Below, one piece after another: positions 7,265-10,775 of a stretch of DNA of 10,775 nt. Source of the stretch: Bacteroidales bacterium (lineage in GTDB: Bacteria > Bacteroidota > Bacteroidia > Bacteroidales > UBA932); assembly GCA_017551215.1 (NCBI GenBank), contig JAFZMA010000056.1, positions 1 to 10,775 of the forward strand. Reading direction: 5' to 3'. Positions within the stretch are counted from its first letter, which is position 1; each line of letters starts with the position of its first letter. The notes beneath the pieces were generated by a model that worked only from the letters and a program-made list of their open reading frames with translations, made no database searches and was not told the DNA's origin. The translations under genes and the position numbers were made by a program.

Positions 7265-7272
7265 CAAATATA
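7265..7272 (-). promoter_or_regulatory. Possible - strand -7 box (TATATTTG) downstream of the transporter
   Basis: Read on the - strand the bases are TATATTTG, matching TAnnTTTG. It lies just past the transporter stop (7277) and points into the structured intergenic segment. No -33 TTTG sits at the expected spacing, and the AT-rich context makes a chance match likely. Confidence 0.2.
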
Positions 7273-7276
7273 ACAA

Positions 7277-8698
7277 TTATTTCCTTTTGTTCGGGAGATC
7301 CAGCTGGAGCTGAGGGTTCTTTCTGGAGGAAGCCTTCAGCAGCAGGGATACGCAAACTGCAACGATTCCAAGACCGATGAAGATGTACTCGGCTGTAACT
7401 GCAGCAGTGATTTCCTGTGCTTTGTTGCCGGCCTCGATGACATACTTCTTGAATACCATTCCAACGAAGATTGGAACAAGCAGCATACCCATGTTCTGTA
7501 TCCAGTAAATCAGGGAGTAAGCCGTACCCAGATTCTTCTCCGGGATGATCTTTGGAACGCTTGGCCACATGGCTGCCGGAACAAGGCTGTAACCGATTCC
7601 CAGGATGCCGATTGCAGCATATCCGGAGAACTGGCTTCCCTCAGGAGCAAAGGCAATGATGAGGTGAGCCGCCAAAACCATGCAGCTGCCCAGAATCATC
7701 CATGTAGTAGCCTTTCCTATCTTATCCACCAGAATGCCGAACAAAGGCGTACCGATTACCGTACAGAAAGGAATCATGGAAACCATCCACTTTGCGGTCT
7801 CCAGATCCAGTCCGAATCTCGGGATAATGATAGAGGTTGCAAACTTCTTGAATGAAATGATGCAGCAGTAGAAGAATACGCAAAGCAAAGAAATGAGGAT
7901 GTAGTGCTTGTTTGTCAGAATCTTGAAGATATCGGAGAACTTGAACTTGTCATCCTCGCTTGTTTCCTTGGTATCCTTTTCTCCTGTCTGCTTATCGAAT
8001 TTGGAATCCATTGTGATGAATACACTCCACAGGATAATTCCCACAATCATAATGGCAATGCCTACAAGAGCAGGACGGTTAGTCTCAGCGAAAGTGTAAA
8101 GGGCATTCTGGCCGTGCTCGCCAACCAGAGCCGGGGAAAGCACGAATGCCGTAGCCGTACCTAATCTGGCTATAGCCAGCTGTGCTCCCATAGCAAAAGC
8201 CATCTCCTTGCCCTTGAACCATTTGGCAATTGAACGCGTAACCGCAACGCCGGCAATCTCGCTGCCTAATCCGAATAGCATGCATCCTACATAGGCAAGC
8301 CAAAGAGATGGTTTGGCAATGTTCAGGGAATTGTGCATCCAGTTGCTAAGGCCGCTGCCGTTGAAGGAACTGGAGATTGCGTAGGCTACAATGGCGGCAC
8401 CACCTACCATCATTCCAACGAAGATGGAACCTGTAATTCTAACACCCCACTTGTCCAGAAGCATACCGCAGACGATCAGTCCGCCCCAAACGCAGAGGAA
8501 GGAATAACCTCCGGCATAGAAACCGTAGTTGGCAGAATCCCAACCAAGTTCCAGAAGCTCAGGAGTTTTGAAGATATGGCTCAGGGTAGAGAACATATCG
8601 TCAAAGAAGTACGATGCAAACATCGGAACCACGAGACAGGCAAGCACAATCCATCTTGCGCTCTTGGAGTCTCTTAGAAATTTGACAGCTTTGTTCAT
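7277..8698 (-). CDS. MFS transporter, MFSD1-like (transporter 1)
   Basis: This 473-residue inner-membrane protein has about 12 hydrophobic segments and the major facilitator motif A in both halves: GMLLDKWGVRITG (78-90) between TM2 and TM3, and GILVDKIGKAT (321-331) between TM8 and TM9. A charged cytoplasmic loop (about 230-262, with DKQTGE) separates the halves. KWFKGKEMAFAMG (159-171) and SLVPAAMWPSVPK (371-383) followed by GTAYSLIYWIQNMG (391-404) resemble the eukaryotic MFSD1 family, whose human member carries dipeptides; the substrate here is an inference only. The start is a Met ten residues before the RDSKSARW motif shared with both neighbours. It lies 30 bp downstream of transporter 2 on the same strand with no promoter box between them, so the two are probably cotranscribed. 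Confidence 0.9.
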   Translation of the reverse strand: MNKAVKFLRDSKSARWIVLACLVVPMFASYFFDDMFSTLSHIFKTPELLELGWDSANYGFYAGGYSFLCVWGGLIVCGMLLDKWGVRITGSIFVGMMVGGAAIVAYAISSSFNGSGLSNWMHNSLNIAKPSLWLAYVGCMLFGLGSEIAGVAVTRSIAKWFKGKEMAFAMGAQLAIARLGTATAFVLSPALVGEHGQNALYTFAETNRPALVGIAIMIVGIILWSVFITMDSKFDKQTGEKDTKETSEDDKFKFSDIFKILTNKHYILISLLCVFFYCCIISFKKFATSIIIPRFGLDLETAKWMVSMIPFCTVIGTPLFGILVDKIGKATTWMILGSCMVLAAHLIIAFAPEGSQFSGYAAIGILGIGYSLVPAAMWPSVPKIIPEKNLGTAYSLIYWIQNMGMLLVPIFVGMVFKKYVIEAGNKAQEITAAVTAEYIFIGLGIVAVCVSLLLKASSRKNPQLQLDLPNKRK

Positions 8699-8728
8699 CT
8701 TTATAATTATTTGTTATTTTTCTTAATG

Positions 8729-10351
8729 CTAAGCCTTGATGTTTGGTTCCTCGAGGCCATAGCCCTTCTTCTTGTCTACCCTCTTGAGGATGAAGCCAAG
8801 GATGAGGGCTGCAACGCCAAGGCAAGCCAGCATAACCAGCGGAGCCGTGTAGTCGAACTGTGTAGGATCGTCCACATCCGGATTCGTCTTGTCCAGAACC
8901 TTGCCGATAAGCAGAGGGAAGAGCCACAAGCCGATGTTCTGAATCCAGAAGATCAGAGCGTATGCGCTACCTATGATCTTTGCGTCCACAAGTTTAGGAA
9001 CGCTCGGCCACAGAGAGGCCGGAACAAGAGAGAAGGAAGAGCCAAGAACCAGAATGGTAATATAGGCCACAACAACTCCTCCAACAGCGCTGCCCTTGAA
9101 CATAGGCAGTATGAAGGCGAACGTAAGGTGGCAGAGAATCAGCAGGATGGAACCGAGAACAAGCATAGAGGCGGCCTTGCCCTTGTGGTCCACGTAGCTT
9201 CCGAGAATTGGAGTGATACCCACTGCCAGAAGAGGGAATACCGCAAATATGGTCTCTGCACTTCCTCTCATGTAACCCATGTAGCAGAATACGATAAGTG
9301 CTATCACGGCAATTGAAAGAAGGAACGCCTTCCTGCCCTTTCCCTTGGAGAAGTTGCTCATGAAGGCGGCAACTGCAACTACCAGCATGATAACGTATTG
9401 AACTATTGTAACGGTGTTGCTTGCCCAGAATGAACCTTCCTGCACATCAACAAACGTAAGGTTACACTGCAGCATGTTAACCGCATATTTCTGGAACGGG
9501 AAAATCGCCGAGTAATAGAGCACGCAAAGGAGTGCCACCAGCCAGAATCCGCTTGAGCGAAGGATTGCCCCAATGTCGCTGACCTTGAACGGATCGTCCT
9601 TCTCCTCAGCCTCTCCGGTCTGGGCATCCAGCTTCTTGTCCATGAAGAAGTATACAATGAACATTATCAGGGCTATCATCAGGAGCACAACTCCAAACGC
9701 AACACTGCGGGAAACGTCTATCCTCTCTCCCATCTTTGCGAACATCGGGGAGAATATCATGCAGGTAGCAACACCCAGACGGGCAAGAGCCATCTCGGAA
9801 CCCATTGCAAGAGCCATCTCCCTGCCCTTAAACCACTTGACGATACCTCTGGAAACCGTGATTCCGGCCATCTCAACTCCGCAGCCAAATATCATGAAGC
9901 CCACTGCGGCGAACTTTGCGGATGCCGGCATTCCCCTGTAGAACGGAGAAATGCCAAGCTCGTCGAATCCTGGAATATAGTTGAGGTTTTCGTTGAACCA
10001 GGTAGCAATGGATGTGCCGGCAAACGAATCCGTTACCGCATACCATTTGATTATGGCTCCTATCAGCATAACCACTCCGGAAAGTATGGCCGTGAACCTC
10101 ACGCCCATCTTGTCCAGGATAATTCCGGCGAAAATCAGGAAGAACACAAACACGTTGAGGAATGTCTCCGCTCCCTGCATTGTACCGAATGCCGTTGAAT
10201 CCCAGTCTCTTGTTTCCTGCATCAAGTCTTTAATCGGGCTCAGTATGTCCATGAAGATGTATGAACAGAACATGGCAAGCGCCAGAAGCAGCAAGGCTGT
10301 CCAGCGGATTGCAGCCGAATCTCTTAGAGTCTTTTTCAGATCTGTTGTCAT
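8729..10351 (-). CDS. MFS transporter, MFSD1-like, with two extra membrane helices (transporter 2)
   Basis: This 540-residue membrane protein is a clear paralogue of transporter 1. Shared blocks are RDSAAIRW (10-17), GIILDKMGVRFTA (76-88, motif A), KWFKGREMALAMG (172-184), the central loop DAQTGE (242-247) with FKVSDI (255-260), GSYVDHKGKA (384-393), SLVPASLWPSVPK (441-453) and WIQNIG (469-474). Between the TM7 region (FQKYAVNML, 286-294) and TM8 (FAVFPLLAVGITPILG, 369-384) there are about 60 residues not found in transporter 1. They contain two hydrophobic stretches, about 313-333 and 342-359, joined by a basic SKGKGRK loop. That gives a predicted 14 rather than 12 helices. The substrate is unknown. 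It is the first gene of the - strand pair and diverges from transporter 3 over 98 bp. Confidence 0.9.
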   Translation of the reverse strand: MTTDLKKTLRDSAAIRWTALLLLALAMFCSYIFMDILSPIKDLMQETRDWDSTAFGTMQGAETFLNVFVFFLIFAGIILDKMGVRFTAILSGVVMLIGAIIKWYAVTDSFAGTSIATWFNENLNYIPGFDELGISPFYRGMPASAKFAAVGFMIFGCGVEMAGITVSRGIVKWFKGREMALAMGSEMALARLGVATCMIFSPMFAKMGERIDVSRSVAFGVVLLMIALIMFIVYFFMDKKLDAQTGEAEEKDDPFKVSDIGAILRSSGFWLVALLCVLYYSAIFPFQKYAVNMLQCNLTFVDVQEGSFWASNTVTIVQYVIMLVVAVAAFMSNFSKGKGRKAFLLSIAVIALIVFCYMGYMRGSAETIFAVFPLLAVGITPILGSYVDHKGKAASMLVLGSILLILCHLTFAFILPMFKGSAVGGVVVAYITILVLGSSFSLVPASLWPSVPKLVDAKIIGSAYALIFWIQNIGLWLFPLLIGKVLDKTNPDVDDPTQFDYTAPLVMLACLGVAALILGFILKRVDKKKGYGLEEPNIKA

Positions 10352-10401
10352 TGTTTATATGTTTAAAGATTTATTTCTTTCAAGTGTCAAAAATGACTTC
10401 G

Positions 10402-10427
10402 CAATTTACAAAATATTGAGTAAATTG
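10402..10427. promoter_or_regulatory. Palindrome in the divergent transporter promoter region
   Basis: CAATTTAC (10402-10409) and GTAAATTG (10420-10427) form an 8+8 bp perfect inverted repeat around a 10-nt AT-only-but-one spacer. It sits between the two divergent transporter genes. Each arm, read outward, also contains TAAATTG, one base off the Bacteroidota -7 box. It may be a regulator-binding site or a pair of divergent weak promoter boxes. The remaining intergenic DNA (10352-10449) is AT-rich with a smaller GTCA/TGAC repeat at 10386-10397. Confidence 0.35.
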
Positions 10428-10449
10428 GCACCCGATTTAGTCAAAGAGT

Positions 10450-10775
10450 ATGGAACAGGTCAGAAGATTGCTCAAGGATTCTGCAAGGGCGAGATGGACA
10501 GCGTTGCTGATTATCTCGTTCGTCATGTTTGCGGCCTACCTGGCTTCTGACGTCTATTCTCCTCTCAAGACCCTTCTGGAGGAGGACAATTCCTGGACGA
10601 GCACGGAATACGGTTACTTTGGAGCGGCTCAGAGCGTATTCAACGTATTCCTCGGCATGCTCATTTTCAGCGGACTGCTTCTGGACAAGAAAGGCATTCG
10701 CCTGACCGGAAGCCTGGGCTGCATAATGATGGTAGCCGGCTTTGCCCTGAAGTATTACGCGGTTACCTTCATACC
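10450..10775 (+). CDS. MFS transporter, N-terminal part (transporter 3, runs off window)
   Basis: An ATG at 10450-10452 opens a frame that stays open to the window end (108 complete codons). The protein starts MEQVRRLLKDSARARW and matches the N-termini of transporters 1 and 2: the KDSxxxRW motif, TM1 ending in an Asp (SDVYSPLKTLL, residues 33-43), and motif A GLLLDKKGIRLTG (about 76-88) after TM2. Sequence similarity looks closer to transporter 2 than to transporter 1 (RWTALL, SPLK/SPIK). The gene is divergent from the - strand pair. Whether it carries the extra helices of transporter 2 cannot be seen. No Shine-Dalgarno sequence is present; a purine-rich AAAGAG precedes the ATG closely. Confidence 0.88.
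   Translation, partial: MEQVRRLLKDSARARWTALLIISFVMFAAYLASDVYSPLKTLLEEDNSWTSTEYGYFGAAQSVFNVFLGMLIFSGLLLDKKGIRLTGSLGCIMMVAGFALKYYAVTFI

Noticed and set aside
8711..9316. A 201-codon + strand open frame inside transporter 2
   Set aside because: It is the antisense shadow of a membrane protein gene, with hydrophilic, unstructured composition and no upstream signals.
1..10775. CRISPR arrays, insertion sequences, prophage or defence genes
   Set aside because: No evenly spaced repeats, transposase, integrase or toxin-antitoxin-like gene was found; the genes are housekeeping and transport.

Overview
The window (10,775 bases, about half G+C) looks like chromosomal DNA from a member of the Bacteroidota, probably the Bacteroidales. 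Three things suggest this. Several upstream regions carry the Bacteroidota sigma-factor -7 box TAnnTTTG. Start codons are preceded by A-rich leaders with no Shine-Dalgarno sequence. The housekeeping proteins (LysRS with a GMGIGMDR motif 3, SSB with a Q/P-rich linker) have Bacteroidales-like sequences. The genus cannot be read from this window.

Left part (1-7036) is housekeeping. The tail of a gene that resembles shikimate kinase (1-168, +) runs tail to tail into recJ (165-1928, -), and the two stop codons share bases. A 79-bp divergent region with a promoter box on each strand separates recJ from the + strand run lysS (lysyl-tRNA synthetase), a SPOUT-class RNA 2'-O-methyltransferase and aroE (shikimate dehydrogenase). 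These three are packed with a 2-nt gap and then a 4-nt ATGA overlap, so they are almost certainly one operon. After a 75-bp gap with a promoter candidate come ssb and purA (adenylosuccinate synthetase), 34 bp apart. A strong intrinsic terminator (7003-7036) ends this run. The genes serve translation, RNA modification, aromatic amino-acid synthesis, DNA maintenance and purine synthesis.

Middle (6978-7276) is 299 bp without a protein gene, between convergent purA and a transporter gene. Besides the purA terminator it holds a compact inverted-repeat element (about 7034-7187). This has a long outer stem and three compatible inner hairpins, one closed by a GAAA tetraloop. It is followed by a hairpin that could terminate the opposing transporter transcript. 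It is the least explained part of the window and may be a small structured RNA.

Right part (7277-10775) is a cluster of three related major facilitator transporters. Two are in tandem on the - strand (540 and 473 residues). A third diverges on the + strand and runs off the window end. They share an N-terminal (R/K)DSxxxRW motif, and the first two share C-domain motifs resembling the MFSD1 (lysosomal dipeptide carrier) family. The 540-residue member has about 60 extra residues, predicted as two additional membrane helices, between TM7 and TM8. The 98-bp divergent region between the second and third transporter contains an 8+8 bp palindrome that could be a shared operator.
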